Positions 9,069 to 17,881 of a DNA stretch of 64,000 nucleotides are shown piece by piece. The stretch covers positions 1-64,000 of the forward strand of contig NZ_JAEMHK010000011.1 of the NCBI RefSeq assembly GCF_016458235.1, written 5' to 3'. Numbering within the stretch: position 1 is the first letter of the stretch; each line of letters begins with the position of its first letter. The notes beneath the pieces were generated by a model that had not been told where the DNA came from, made no database searches, and worked only from the letters and a program-made list of their open reading frames with translations. This stretch comes from Geomonas propionica (lineage in GTDB: Bacteria > Desulfobacterota > Desulfuromonadia > Geobacterales > Geobacteraceae). The translations under genes and the position numbers were made by a program.

Positions 9069-10259
9069 ATGCGGCTTACGCCGAAGAACGAACTGGAACA
9101 CCGCTACCGGAAACTGCAGGTGGAGATGGCGGCCGCTGGCATGGACGCGGTCCTCATGGTCCAAAACGCCGACCTTTTCTATTTCACCGGAACCGTGCAG
9201 ACCGGTGTGCTCTACGTCCCCGCCTCCGGGCGTCCGCTGTACCTCGTGCGCCGCGACTTCATGCGAGCGCGCATGGAGAGCGGCCTGGCCGACGTGGTCC
9301 CGCTCCCCTCCCTGAACGCACTGACCGGGCTGATCGCCGAACACGGCCACCCGCTGCCGCAACGGCTCGGGCTCGAACTCGACGTCCTGCCGGTCAACCT
9401 CTACCAGAAGTACCTTGCTCTCTTTCCCAACGCACAGGCGCTGGACGCCTCCCCCGCCATCAGGCGGGTGCGCATGATCAAGACCCACTACGAGATCCAC
9501 ATTCTCCAGGATGCCGGCACCCAGGCCGACAAGGTTTACCGTCGCGCCACCGAGGTGATCCGCGAGGGGATGAGCGAGGTGGACCTTGCCGCCGAGCTGG
9601 AGCACCTGTCCCGCCAGGAAGGGCACCAGGGCTACGTCCGGATGCGCGCCTTCAACGGCGAGCTCTCCGGCGTCCAGGTCCTTTCCGGCGCGGACGGCGC
9701 CGCTCCCGCCTGCACCAACACCGCCCTGGGCGGCATGGGGCTTACCCCCGCCTTCGGTCACGGCGCCAGCTACAACAGGATCAGGCGCGACGAACCGATC
9801 ATTGTGGACCTCGCCAGTTGCTATGACGGCTACCTGGCGGACCAGACCCGCGTCTTCGCCATCGGCTCAGTCTCCGAGCGCATCCGGCGCGGCTATGACG
9901 ACATGCTGCGCGTAGAGGAACTGATGGTGGAGCGCGCCGTAGAGGGCGCCACCTGGGGGGGGATCTACGACGCCTGCCTGGAAATGGCGCGGCGGATGGG
10001 GTACGCGGAGCACTTCATGGGGACTCCCGGCAGCCAGATCTCTTTCATAGGACACGGCCTCGGCATTGAAATAGACGAATTCCCCTTCATAGCGGAAGGG
10101 TTTGGCGACGAGACTCTGCAAGTGGGCATGGCCTTCGCGTTCGAGCCGAAACTCGTGTTTCCCGGGGAGGGGGCCGTCGGCATCGAAAATTCATTTTATC
10201 TCTCCGAACAAGGACTTAAGCGTCTCACCTTCTCAAGCCAGGATCTGGTACTGCTTTAG
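9069..10259 (+). CDS. M24 family metallopeptidase (Xaa-Pro dipeptidase/aminopeptidase-like)
   Basis: A 396-residue cytoplasmic pita-bread-fold peptidase, expected to cleave X-Pro bonds. An N-terminal creatinase-like domain (1-135) precedes the catalytic domain. All five metal ligands of the family can be found: two Asp in IIVDLASCYDGYLADQTR, His in GHGLGIEIDE, and two Glu in AFAFEPKLVF and GAVGIENSF. The start at 9069 follows a strong GAGGAGGGG; an in-frame ATG at 9036 lacks this site. Unrelated in function to its neighbours as far as can be seen. Confidence 0.88.
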   Translation: MRLTPKNELEHRYRKLQVEMAAAGMDAVLMVQNADLFYFTGTVQTGVLYVPASGRPLYLVRRDFMRARMESGLADVVPLPSLNALTGLIAEHGHPLPQRLGLELDVLPVNLYQKYLALFPNAQALDASPAIRRVRMIKTHYEIHILQDAGTQADKVYRRATEVIREGMSEVDLAAELEHLSRQEGHQGYVRMRAFNGELSGVQVLSGADGAAPACTNTALGGMGLTPAFGHGASYNRIRRDEPIIVDLASCYDGYLADQTRVFAIGSVSERIRRGYDDMLRVEELMVERAVEGATWGGIYDACLEMARRMGYAEHFMGTPGSQISFIGHGLGIEIDEFPFIAEGFGDETLQVGMAFAFEPKLVFPGEGAVGIENSFYLSEQGLKRLTFSSQDLVLL

Positions 10260-10326
10260 CGTGAATTAAAATGTATGCAAAATACTAGAACACAATTTTT
10301 TTGTGTTGAAATTGGATCTGCGCAAT

Positions 10327-10362
10327 GGTATACATTTGAAAAATCTTTGTATACAGTATACC
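10327..10362. promoter_or_regulatory. Cluster of GTATAC operator-like half-sites upstream of gltA
   Basis: Three copies of a GTATAC-centred 8-mer lie within 36 bases: GGTATACA (10327-10334), TGTATACA (10348-10355) and AGTATACC (10355-10362). The first and last are inverted with one mismatch. They are 116-151 bases before the citrate synthase start, where a regulator site is expected. In Geobacter the repressor HgtR is reported to control citrate synthase; whether these are its sites is inference. Confidence 0.5.
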
Positions 10363-10477
10363 TACCTCACGCAACCGGCCGAGTGACATCATCGACCGGC
10401 ACGGTGTCAGCGGGCGATTCGAATTTGTTAATTCCAACGTATGTACCTCAACCCCAACAGCAAAGGAGATCTGGCAC

Positions 10478-11803
10478 ATGACGCAATTAAAAGAGAAGTT
10501 GTTTGAGAAGATCCAGGCCCACCGTCCCCGCATCACCCGACTGACCAAGGAGTTCGGCTCCGTGGTTATCGACAAGGTGGACATCGGTCAGTGCATCGGC
10601 GGCGCCCGCGACATCAGGTCGCTCGTCACCGACATCTCCTATCTTGATCCGCAGGAAGGCATCCGTTTCCGCGGCAAGACCATTCCCGAGACCTTTGAGG
10701 CGCTGCCGAAAGCTGCCGGCTCCGAGTACCCGACCGTCGAGTCCTTCTGGTACTTCCTTTTGACCGGCGAGGTCCCGACTCTGGATCAGGTCGCCGCTGT
10801 CGAGGCTGAGTTCAAGACCCGCCAGGTCGTTCCGGAGTACGTTTACACCGCCGTGCGCGCTCTCCCGAGGGACAGCCACCCGATGGTCATGCTCTCCGTG
10901 GGCATCATGGCCATGCAGAAAGACTCCAAGTTCGCTGCCTTCTACTCCGGCGGCAAGTTCAACAAGATGGATGCTTGGGAGTACGTGTACGAGGATGCCA
11001 GCGACATCGTCGCCCGTATCCCGGTTCTCGCGGCTTTCATCTACAACCTGAAGTACCGCGGTGACAAGCAGATCGCCATCGATCCGAAGCTCGACATGGG
11101 TGCCAACTTCGCTCACATGATCGGCCAGAGCGAGCAGTACAAGGACGTGGCAAGGATGTACTTCATCCTGCACTCCGACCACGAGTCCGGCAACGTTTCG
11201 GCCCACACCACCCACCTGGTGCACTCGGCCCTCTCCGACCCGTACTACGCGTACGCCGCAGGCCTGAACGGCCTCGCCGGCCCGCTGCACGGCCTTGCCA
11301 ACCAGGAAGTTCTCGGCTGGATCATGGAGTTCCAGAAGAAGCTCAACGGCGCTGAGCCGACCAAAGAGAACGTCACCAAGGCTCTCTGGGATACCCTCAA
11401 CGCAGGCCAGGTTGTTCCGGGCTACGGCCACGCCGTTCTCAGGAAGACCGACCCGCGCTACACCGCACAGCGCGAGTTCTGCCTCAAGACCCCGGGCCTC
11501 AAGGACGATCAGCTGTTCAAGCTGGTCGCCATGATCTTCGAGACCGCCCCGGGCGTCCTCACCGAGCACGGCAAGACCAAGAACCCCTGGCCGAACGTCG
11601 ACGCACAGTCCGGCGTCATCCAGTGGTACTACGGCCTCAAAGAGTGGGACTTCTACACCGTTCTCTTCGGTGTGGGCCGCGCTCTGGGCTGCATGGCCAA
11701 CATCACTTGGGACCGTGGTCTGGGTTACGCCATCGAGCGTCCGAAGTCCGTCACCACCGACATGCTCGAGAAGTGGGCTGCCGAGGGCGGCAGGAAGATG
11801 TAA
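10478..11803 (+). CDS. gltA: Citrate synthase, eukaryotic-like type
   Basis: Condenses acetyl-CoA and oxaloacetate to citrate, the entry of the TCA cycle. The 441-residue product has the catalytic His residues in GPLHGLANQE and VPGYGHAVLRKTDPR and the Asp region in WDFYTVLFGVGRALG. Length and sequence (for example NVSAHTTHLVHSALSDPYY) match the group of citrate synthases related to eukaryotic mitochondrial enzymes, which is characteristic of Geobacteraceae. The ATG start follows AAGGAG. Codon use is strongly biased to GC-ending and CTC/ACC codons, consistent with high expression. An operator-like cluster lies upstream and a clear terminator downstream, so it is monocistronic. Confidence 0.97.
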   Translation: MTQLKEKLFEKIQAHRPRITRLTKEFGSVVIDKVDIGQCIGGARDIRSLVTDISYLDPQEGIRFRGKTIPETFEALPKAAGSEYPTVESFWYFLLTGEVPTLDQVAAVEAEFKTRQVVPEYVYTAVRALPRDSHPMVMLSVGIMAMQKDSKFAAFYSGGKFNKMDAWEYVYEDASDIVARIPVLAAFIYNLKYRGDKQIAIDPKLDMGANFAHMIGQSEQYKDVARMYFILHSDHESGNVSAHTTHLVHSALSDPYYAYAAGLNGLAGPLHGLANQEVLGWIMEFQKKLNGAEPTKENVTKALWDTLNAGQVVPGYGHAVLRKTDPRYTAQREFCLKTPGLKDDQLFKLVAMIFETAPGVLTEHGKTKNPWPNVDAQSGVIQWYYGLKEWDFYTVLFGVGRALGCMANITWDRGLGYAIERPKSVTTDMLEKWAAEGGRKM

Positions 11804-11836
11804 TTCGGCTTTCGCCGGGCAACCGTAATATGAGAA

Positions 11837-11867
11837 GAGGGGACACTCCGGTGTCCCCTTTTTTTTA
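11837..11867 (+). terminator. Rho-independent terminator after gltA
   Basis: Stem AGGGGACAC/GTGTCCCCT with a four-base loop (11838-11859) followed by eight T. Confidence 0.95.
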
Positions 11868-11881
11868 ACTGCTTTACCGCT

Positions 11882-12000
11882 TAAAGCAGTTACGCAAAGA
11901 ACGCGAAGCAGGCGCGAAGGTCGCCAGGAAGGCTTTTAGTAATCACAAGGCCTTCTTCGTGTTCTTCGCGGATTCTCTGCGTTCTTTGCGCTACTGCTTT
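11882..12000. repeat. Single copy of the AAGCAGTTACGCAAAGAACGC hairpin repeat family
   Basis: The ends are inverted: AAAGCAGTTACGCAAAGAAC at the left and GTTCTTTGCGCTACTGCTTT at the right, with further pairing inside (CGCGAAG/CTTCGTG). Related copies are at 23211-23706 (four in tandem) and 42876-42998. Confidence 0.75.
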
Positions 12001-12098
12001 GACACGTGGCTCGTAAGGAAAGATGATCAGGTGCAGGGAGGGGGGGAAGGGGAAGGCAAGCCGCCCGGGGGATGGGCGGCTCATGACTCTGCTTACTG

Positions 12099-12650
12099 TT
12101 ACCGCTGTTCGCCGAATACCTCGGCGCTGAAGACGTAAAGATCCGCCCCCTCCTTCCAGTCGTCCTTTTTGAGGCCGGCCTTCAGGGCGGTCTGGTTCAG
12201 GAAGGTCTCCCGGTCCCAGTTGTGTTCCACGGCAACCTGCGGCAGCAGGACCCCGCGGGAGAAGTTCTTCTCCAGGTATAGGCCGTGTTTGCCGACTTCC
12301 ACCTCTTCGGGGGAGGAGATCTTGCTCAAGGGAGACAGTACGGAGATCTCCAGCTCGAAGTCGACGAGATCCGCCTCCTTCATGGGGTAGAAACGCGGGT
12401 CGCGCGTGGCGGCGGAGGCGGCCATTTCCTGCACCAGTTGGTAGAGCGGCTTGTCGGAGTTGAAATTGCCGATGCACCCCCGCAGGGTCCCCTGTTTCTT
12501 TATGGTGACGAAGCACCCTTGCAGTGCGGACAGCTTGTCTTCGGTCACTTGCTGCATCTTCAACTTCCCGGTCTGTACCGTGGCGTTGATTGCCTCCCGG
12601 GCCAGGTCCAAAAGAAGTTTCTTGTCTGCGGAATTGAGCGTATCGTTCAC
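12099..12650 (-). CDS. amrA: AmmeMemoRadiSam system protein A (AMMECR1 domain)
   Basis: A 183-residue AMMECR1-domain protein. Family blocks seen are GCFVTIKKQGTLRGCIGNF (about 45-64), AATRDPRFYPM, LEISVLSPL and GVLLPQVAVEHNWDRETFLNQT. Such proteins occur with a MEMO1-like protein B and a radical SAM protein in many bacteria; the biochemical role is unsettled. Neither partner is in this window. The start is GTG at 12650 with GAGGGGGAA upstream; the frame stays open further but that portion is low-complexity and basic. An AT-rich inverted repeat at 12698-12719 may be its operator. Confidence 0.85.
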   Translation of the reverse strand: MNDTLNSADKKLLLDLAREAINATVQTGKLKMQQVTEDKLSALQGCFVTIKKQGTLRGCIGNFNSDKPLYQLVQEMAASAATRDPRFYPMKEADLVDFELEISVLSPLSKISSPEEVEVGKHGLYLEKNFSRGVLLPQVAVEHNWDRETFLNQTALKAGLKKDDWKEGADLYVFSAEVFGEQR

Positions 12651-12697
12651 GGGTTCCCCCTCGGTGGCGTTGCTCCGTGGTCGCCGGAGATTAATGG

Positions 12698-12719
12698 GCC
12701 CAAAATAATATATTTGGGC
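12698..12719. promoter_or_regulatory. Inverted repeat upstream of amrA
   Basis: GCCCAAA (12698-12704) and TTTGGGC (12713-12719) flank an AT-rich 8-base centre, about 50 bases before the amrA GTG. The position suits an operator. The rest of the 483-base stretch 12651-13133 shows no gene; only the lipoprotein promoter at 13026-13053 is recognised there. Confidence 0.4.
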
Positions 12720-13025
12720 ACCGTTTACAAGAAAGAAGCGCAGTGCACCGGCCAATTTTCTTCCGTTTTTCACCGCTTCCCGGGAAGGGGAGCCGAGGGT
12801 TGCCTGCCCCGGCGAGCAAACGAGGAGGGCGTGAGACGGGGCGGATCCGGTGGTGGCGCGCGTTGCGCGGGTTTCTGACGCAGAAACGGGAGTTTGCGCG
12901 GCGGGTGGCTCCTGCATCGCCGGCGTCAGCCCGAGACATTTTCTTTTCCGCATGTTTGGCGGGATCATACAACCGTTCCGGAACGAGCGTTAATATTTTT
13001 TTGCGATTTGCAGCTTTAAAAATTG

Positions 13026-13053
13026 TTGACTTTTCCAGGAATGCTAGTATATT
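13026..13053 (+). promoter_or_regulatory. Strong sigma70-type promoter for the small lipoprotein
   Basis: TTGACT (13026-13031), 16-base spacer, TATATT (13048-13053), leaving an 70-80 base 5' leader before the ATG. Confidence 0.65.
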
Positions 13054-13133
13054 CGCCCTTTGTTGTCGCACAAAAAAACCATGCGCCTTGCGCAGTAATG
13101 GTAAATCTAAAAAGAAAAGAGGTGATATCGTCA

Positions 13134-13334
13134 ATGAAAAAACTGATCTCCTTGGCACTTTGCCTGGCTCTGGCCCTGTCCTTTGCTGCTGGCTGCAAGA
13201 AGAAAGAAGAGGCTCCGGCTGCTCCGGCTGCTGAGCAGGCTGCTCCGGCCGCTCCGGCTCAGGCTCCGATGTCCTCCGCTAAAGCTCCGGAAGCTGCTCC
13301 CGCTGCTCCGGCCGCTCCGGCTGAAAAGAAGTAA
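13134..13334 (+). CDS. Small Ala/Pro-rich lipoprotein
   Basis: A 66-residue predicted lipoprotein. The signal peptide (1-20) ends in a lipobox AAGC with Cys21 as the lipidated residue, followed by KKKEE and then a low-complexity tail made of repeated APAAPAA units. The tail codons repeat GCTCCGGCTGCTCC, which makes the gene prone to length change. The start has GAGGTGAT 9 bases upstream and a strong promoter, and a double hairpin terminator follows, so it is a monocistronic, probably well expressed gene. No enzymatic domain; likely a cell-envelope structural or spacer protein, function unknown. Confidence 0.8.
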   Translation: MKKLISLALCLALALSFAAGCKKKEEAPAAPAAEQAAPAAPAQAPMSSAKAPEAAPAAPAAPAEKK

Positions 13335-13338
13335 TCTG

Positions 13339-13392
13339 AAACAGGGTCTCCCTGTTTCACGAAGCCCACAGTCACCTGTGGGCTTTTTTTGT
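13339..13392 (+). terminator. Double hairpin terminator after the lipoprotein
   Basis: A first hairpin AAACAGGG/CCCTGTTT is followed by AAGCCCACAG/CTGTGGGCTT (13362-13385) and a T tract. Confidence 0.9.
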
Positions 13393-13413
13393 CTCTCTAT
13401 CCGGCCATTTGCC

Positions 13414-13443
13414 TTGACAACGGGCGGGCCGGAATGCTAATTA
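13414..13443 (+). promoter_or_regulatory. Putative ndk promoter
   Basis: TTGACA (13414-13419), 18-base GC-rich spacer, TAATTA (13438-13443), 37 bases before the ndk start. Confidence 0.5.
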
Positions 13444-13479
13444 AAAGGGTCGTCAACTACAATGAGTTCGGAGGAAACA

Positions 13480-13893
13480 ATGGAAAGAACATTTGCCATC
13501 ATAAAGCCTGATGCAGTCGAGAGAAACGTCACCGGCAAGGTGCTCGCCATGATCGAGGCGGCTGGCTTCAAGGTCGTCGGCATGAAGAAGATCCTGCTCT
13601 CCAGGGCACAGGTGGAAGGCTTCTACTACGTGCACAAAGAGCGTCCGTTCTTCGGCGACCTCTGCACCTTCATGTCCCGCGGTCCGGTCATCGCGCTGGT
13701 ACTGGAGAAAGAAAACGCCATCGCCGACTGGCGCGGCCTGATGGGCGCTACCAACCCGGCCAACGCCGACGCGGGCACCATCCGCAAGGAGCTGGGCGTG
13801 AGCATCGAGGAGAACACCGTACACGGCTCGGATTCCCCGGAGTCCGCTTCCTACGAGATCCCCTATTTCTTCAATCAGCTGGAACTGGTTTAA
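13480..13893 (+). CDS. ndk: Nucleoside diphosphate kinase
   Basis: Transfers the terminal phosphate from ATP to other (d)NDPs through a phospho-histidine. The 137-residue product starts [16 protein letters not shown] and carries the active-site His115 in [13 protein letters not shown], both family signatures; the length is the normal short bacterial form. The start at 13480 has GGAGG 5 bases upstream; an in-frame ATG at 13462 lies before that site. Own promoter and terminator bracket it, so it is likely a single-gene unit. Confidence 0.97.
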   Translation: MERTFAIIKPDAVERNVTGKVLAMIEAAGFKVVGMKKILLSRAQVEGFYYVHKERPFFGDLCTFMSRGPVIALVLEKENAIADWRGLMGATNPANADAGTIRKELGVSIEENTVHGSDSPESASYEIPYFFNQLELV

Positions 13894-13919
13894 TCCGAGC
13901 AGGTTCAGGCAGATCAAGA

Positions 13920-13943
13920 GCCCTTCGCGAGAAGGGCTTTTTT
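13920..13943 (+). terminator. Terminator after ndk
   Basis: GCCCTTC/GAAGGGC stem with a GCGA loop followed by six T. The rlmN start is only 15 bases on. Confidence 0.9.
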
Positions 13944-13957
13944 AGTATCCGGAAAGT

Positions 13958-14992
13958 ATGGAAAAAACAGACATAAAGAATTTGACCCTCTCCGGCCTCG
14001 AGGCCTATATCTCCGGCCTCGGCAAGGAGCGTTTCCGCGCCAAGCAGATCTTCAAGTGGCTCTACCAGATGGACGCCATGGACTTCGACGAGATGACCAA
14101 CGTCTCCAAGGAGTTCCGGTCCGTGCTCAAGGAGCGGGCCGAGATCAGCAACCTGATCCCCGAGGCGGTCGAGGCCTCCGGTGACGGCACCAGGAAGTAC
14201 CTGTTCCGGTTGAGTGACGGCGCCGCCGTGGAGAGCGTGCTGATCCCCGACGAGGGGAGAAACACGCTCTGCATCTCCAGCCAGGTCGGCTGCGCCATGA
14301 AGTGCGCCTTCTGCCTGACCGGCACCTTCGGCCTGTCACGCAACCTGACCACGGCGGAGATCGTGAACCAGGTCTGCGCGGTGAAGCGTGAGCACCCGGT
14401 GAACAACATCGTCTTCATGGGGATGGGGGAGCCCTTGGCAAACCTCGCCGCCGTGATCCCGGCGGTGAACATCCTCACCGACCCGGACGGCTTCCAGTTC
14501 TCCACCCGCAAGGTCACCGTCTCCACTTCGGGGCTCGTGCCCGAGATGGCGGAACTTGGGCGCGGCTGCACCGTCAACCTGGCGGTCTCCCTGAACGCCA
14601 CCACCGACGAGGTGAGGAACCAGATCATGCCGGTGAACCGCGCCTACCCCCTGAAGGAGCTTCTGGCCGCCTGCAAGGCCTTCCCGCTTCCTTCGCGGCG
14701 CTGGATTACTATCGAGTACGTCATGATCCGCGATCTGAACGATACCCTGGACGACGCCAAGCGCCTGGTGCGCCTGATCAGCAACATCCCGTCCAAGGTG
14801 AACCTGATCCCGTTCAACGAACACGACGGTTGCGGCTTCAAGAGCCCGACCCAGGAGACCATCGACCGTTTCCACAAGTATCTTTTGGACAAGAACGTCA
14901 CCGTGATCACCCGCTCCAGTCGCGGAGGGGACATCTCGGCCGCCTGCGGGCAGTTGAAGGGGAAGCTGGACCAGGCGCAGCAGCAAGATTAG
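13958..14992 (+). CDS. rlmN: 23S rRNA (adenine(2503)-C(2))-methyltransferase
   Basis: Radical SAM enzyme that methylates C2 of A2503 in 23S rRNA and A37 in some tRNAs. The 344-residue product has the cluster-binding motif GCAMKCAFC with Cys112, Cys116 and Cys119, the SAM-binding GMGEPL block, and a conserved C-terminal Cys in SAACGQLKG, which fits the methyl-carrying Cys of RlmN. The N-terminal region has the [11 protein letters not shown] helix of the family. ATG start right after the ndk terminator; a palindromic repeat follows the stop. Confidence 0.95.
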   Translation: MEKTDIKNLTLSGLEAYISGLGKERFRAKQIFKWLYQMDAMDFDEMTNVSKEFRSVLKERAEISNLIPEAVEASGDGTRKYLFRLSDGAAVESVLIPDEGRNTLCISSQVGCAMKCAFCLTGTFGLSRNLTTAEIVNQVCAVKREHPVNNIVFMGMGEPLANLAAVIPAVNILTDPDGFQFSTRKVTVSTSGLVPEMAELGRGCTVNLAVSLNATTDEVRNQIMPVNRAYPLKELLAACKAFPLPSRRWITIEYVMIRDLNDTLDDAKRLVRLISNIPSKVNLIPFNEHDGCGFKSPTQETIDRFHKYLLDKNVTVITRSSRGGDISAACGQLKGKLDQAQQQD

Positions 14993-14993
14993 A

Positions 14994-15087
14994 CCCCTCT
15001 CCCTCCGGGAGAGGGTGCCCGAAGGGCAGGTGAGGGATGTGTTGCGTCGTTTCCCCTCACCCTGACCCTCTCCCGGAGGGAGAGGGG
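14994..15087. repeat. Palindromic repeat of CCCTCTCCCTCCGGGAGAGGG type
   Basis: Left arm 14994-15036 and right arm 15053-15087 are imperfect inverse copies of a CCTCTCCC/GGGAGAGG and GTGAGGG/CCCTCAC sequence, and each arm can also fold on itself. Similar elements are common between genes in many high-GC proteobacteria. It lies two bases after the rlmN stop and could stop or stabilise the transcript. Confidence 0.8.
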
Positions 15088-15154
15088 ATGTGGACGTGCG
15101 TTGCGGCAGGTGGGTGATCCGTAAATTTATATTTCAATGACGCTGGAGGGAGCT

Positions 15155-16018
15155 ATGGCTAACGAGGTAATCGGTGTAATCGGCGGCAGCGGCCTGTACG
15201 AGATGGAAGGGATGACCGGGGTGACCCAGGTGACCGTCGATACCCCCTTCGGCCGCCCCAGCGACGAGTACGTGATCGGGACGCTGGACGGCGTGCAGAT
15301 GGTCTTCTTGCCGCGCCACGGCAAGGGGCACCGCTTCACCCCGAGCGAGGTGAACTACCGCGCCAACATCTACGGCATGAAGAAGCTCGGCGTCACCAGA
15401 ATCATCTCGGTTTCGGCGGTGGGAAGCCTCAGGGAGGAGATCGTCCCGGGGCACATCGTGGTGCCGGACCAGTTCATCGACCGCACCCGCGGCTTCAGGA
15501 AAGACACCTTCTTCGGCAACGGCATCGTAGGCCACGTCCAGTTCGCCGACCCCGTCTGCGGTGAGCTCTCCGAGATCCTGTACCGCTCGGCGGGCGAGGT
15601 GGGCGCCACCGTGCACAAGGGTGGCTGCTACATCTGCATGGAGGGGCCGGCCTTCTCCACCCGCGCCGAGAGCCATATGTACCGCTCCTTCGGCGCCTCC
15701 ATCATCGGCATGACCAACCTCACCGAGGCGAAGCTGGCCCGCGAGGCGGAGATCTGCTACGGGGTCATCGCCCTCTCCACCGACTACGACTGCTGGCACG
15801 AGTCCCACGACGACGTCTCGGTCGAGGCGATCATCGAAATCATCAAGAACAACGTCGCCACCGCCAAGAAGATCATCCGCAAGGCCGTGGCCCAGGTCGC
15901 CGCCGGCCGCGGCTGTGCCTGCGGCGAGGCGCTGAAGTATGCAGTTATCTCCGACACCTCGGTGATCCCGGTGGAGACCCGCGAGAACCTCGACCTGATC
16001 CTTGGGAAATACCTGTAA
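15155..16018 (+). CDS. mtnP: S-methyl-5'-thioadenosine phosphorylase
   Basis: Phosphorolyses 5'-methylthioadenosine to adenine and methylthioribose-1-phosphate (or acts on another purine nucleoside). The 287-residue product has the PNP/MTAP family features: IGVIGGSGLYEMEG near the start, FLPRHGKGHRFTPSEVNYRANI, ISVSAVGSLREEIVPG and the purine-site region TNLTEAKLAREAEICY. Cytoplasmic. The start at 15155 has GGAGGGAG upstream; an in-frame ATG at 15137 precedes it. A PfkB-type kinase gene follows 90 bases on, suggesting linked nucleoside or sugar salvage. Confidence 0.9.
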   Translation: MANEVIGVIGGSGLYEMEGMTGVTQVTVDTPFGRPSDEYVIGTLDGVQMVFLPRHGKGHRFTPSEVNYRANIYGMKKLGVTRIISVSAVGSLREEIVPGHIVVPDQFIDRTRGFRKDTFFGNGIVGHVQFADPVCGELSEILYRSAGEVGATVHKGGCYICMEGPAFSTRAESHMYRSFGASIIGMTNLTEAKLAREAEICYGVIALSTDYDCWHESHDDVSVEAIIEIIKNNVATAKKIIRKAVAQVAAGRGCACGEALKYAVISDTSVIPVETRENLDLILGKYL

Positions 16019-16108
16019 GCGGCGAGGGCCGTTTCCTGCCGCGGCCTGAGGCTCGGCAGTATCTCTGAAAACAACAGCAATACGATCCCGCACCACACCG
16101 GAGGCTTT

Positions 16109-17026
16109 ATGAGCATACTCGTCGTTGGATCCGTCGCGCTTGATTCTGTTGAAACCCCCTTCGGGCAAAGGGAGCGAGTTCTTGGCGGCTCGGCTACCTA
16201 CTTCTCCACCTCGGCAAGCTTCTTTACCGACGTCAATCTCGTCGCCGTCGTTGGGGAGGACTTCCCCGAGGAGCACACCCGTTTCCTCGCTTCCCGAAAC
16301 ATCGACCTTACCGGGCTCTCCCGTGTCCCTGGCGAGACCTTCCACTGGAAAGGGCGCTACGGCTACGACCTGAACGAGGCACAGACCCTGGAGACCCACC
16401 TGAACGTCTTCGAGACCTTCAAACCGGTGATCCCGGAGGCTTACGCCGACGCGCAGTACCTGATCCTCGCCAATATCGACCCCGAACTGCAGATGGAGGT
16501 GTTGAACCAGGTGAAGAACCCGCGCGTGGTTGCCTGCGACACCATGAATTTCTGGATCTCCTCCAAGATCGAGGCGCTCAAGAAGGTGATCAGCCGGGTC
16601 GACTTCCTGATCATCAACGAGGGCGAGGCGCGCCAGCTCTCCGGCGAGGTCAACCTGGTCAAGGCCGCCCGCGCCATCATCGCCCTCGGCGTAAAGAACC
16701 TGATCGTCAAGCGCGGCGAGTACGGCGTGCTCATGTTCAACGGCCACTCCGTGTTCGCGGCCCCCGCCTATCCCCTCGAGGAAGTCTTCGACCCGACCGG
16801 CGCCGGGGACACCTTTGCCGGCGGCTTCATGGGGTATCTTGCCAACACCGGCAACCTCTCGGACGAGGGGGTGCGCCAGGCGATCGTCTTCGGCTCCGTG
16901 ATGGCTTCCTTCAACGTCGAGGCCTTCAGCCTGGACCGACTGAAGACCTTGACCTACCCGGAGATCGAAGCCCGCTACCGCAGCTTCAAGAACATGACTC
17001 ATTTTCAGGGCGTAGGTGAGCTGTAA
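16109..17026 (+). CDS. PfkB family sugar/nucleoside kinase
   Basis: A 305-residue ribokinase-fold kinase. The family signature DPTGAGDTFAGGFMGYL (about 230-247) holds the anion hole and catalytic Asp; NEGEARQLSG and KRGEYGVLMF are the other usual blocks. It lacks an obvious two-Gly N-terminal ribokinase motif beyond GGSATYFSTSAS. Substrate unknown; its position after mtnP makes an adenosine, ribose or methylthioribose-related substrate attractive, but this is inference. ATG start with GGAGG 5 bases upstream. Confidence 0.85.
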   Translation: MSILVVGSVALDSVETPFGQRERVLGGSATYFSTSASFFTDVNLVAVVGEDFPEEHTRFLASRNIDLTGLSRVPGETFHWKGRYGYDLNEAQTLETHLNVFETFKPVIPEAYADAQYLILANIDPELQMEVLNQVKNPRVVACDTMNFWISSKIEALKKVISRVDFLIINEGEARQLSGEVNLVKAARAIIALGVKNLIVKRGEYGVLMFNGHSVFAAPAYPLEEVFDPTGAGDTFAGGFMGYLANTGNLSDEGVRQAIVFGSVMASFNVEAFSLDRLKTLTYPEIEARYRSFKNMTHFQGVGEL

Positions 17027-17127
17027 CCCGCGCCGGCAAGGCGTCTGGTAAGAGCGTCTTCATTGACAATGATGATCATATCTGTTAATTTTTGCAGGTG
17101 CATTTCCGCCAGTACCCCGTGAGGTTT

Positions 17128-17880
17128 ATGATCCGCTCCAGAGCCTTGATGCCGGTTGCCATCCTCCTGCTTGCTTCGGGATGCGCCCTGAACCAGGCCG
17201 AGAAGAACCAGTCCATCTATCACTACCAGATGGGACAGTCCTTCTTTGCCGAGAATAACTTCACCGGTGCCCTCCAGGAGCTCACGGAGGCCGAGAAGCT
17301 CACGCCCAAAGACCCCGAACTGCTCAACCTGTTGGGGCTCACCTATTTCCGCAAGGGTCGCTATGAACTGGCGGAAGCCAAGTATCTGAAGGCGCTCCAC
17401 CTACGGGAGAACTACTCCGAGGCACGCAACAACCTCGGGGTGAACTACCTGGAGATGAAGCGCTGGGACGACGCCATCGCCCAGTTCAAAATCGTGCAGG
17501 AGGACCTCTTCTACTCCGGTCAGGACAACGCCGCCAGCAACCTCGGGCTTGCCTACCTCGGCAAAGGGGACTACCCGCAGGCTCTGGCCGTGCTGCGCGG
17601 TCTGGTCGGTAAAAACGGCAACGACCCGCGCAGCAGGGTGAGTCTCGGCCGGGTCTACTTCGCCATGGACCGCACCGAGTTGGCCGTGGAGGAGTACCAA
17701 AAGGCCCTCCGCCTGAACCATTCCTACGCCAGCGCCCACTATCACCTGGGGCTGGCGCTGATGAAGCTGAAGGACGCCGAAGCCGCCAAGAGCGCCTTCC
17801 AGGAAGTGGTCCGGATCGCGCCTGATTCCGAGATGGGGCAGCTCTCCAGGGAGTACCTGGACCTGCTCAAGGTGAGGTAA
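17128..17880 (+). CDS. TPR-repeat lipoprotein (PilF/PilW-like)
   Basis: A 250-residue predicted outer-membrane lipoprotein: signal peptide with lipobox ASGC (Cys19), then about five tetratricopeptide repeats from residue 32 onward (QMGQSFFAENNFTGALQELTEAEKL, LNLLGLTYFRKGRYELAEAKYL, NNLGVNYLEMKRWDDAIAQF and so on). This is the layout of PilF/PilW, needed for type IV pilus secretin assembly, but no pilus genes are nearby. ATG at 17128 with GAGG upstream; a longer in-frame start at 17092 would bury the signal. One base separates it from the RodZ-like gene. Confidence 0.85.
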   Translation: MIRSRALMPVAILLLASGCALNQAEKNQSIYHYQMGQSFFAENNFTGALQELTEAEKLTPKDPELLNLLGLTYFRKGRYELAEAKYLKALHLRENYSEARNNLGVNYLEMKRWDDAIAQFKIVQEDLFYSGQDNAASNLGLAYLGKGDYPQALAVLRGLVGKNGNDPRSRVSLGRVYFAMDRTELAVEEYQKALRLNHSYASAHYHLGLALMKLKDAEAAKSAFQEVVRIAPDSEMGQLSREYLDLLKVR

Positions 17881-17881
17881 C

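Noticed and set aside
15134-17002. 622-codon minus frame opposite mtnP and the PfkB kinase
   Set aside because: Spans two well supported genes and their gap; composition is that of an antisense shadow.
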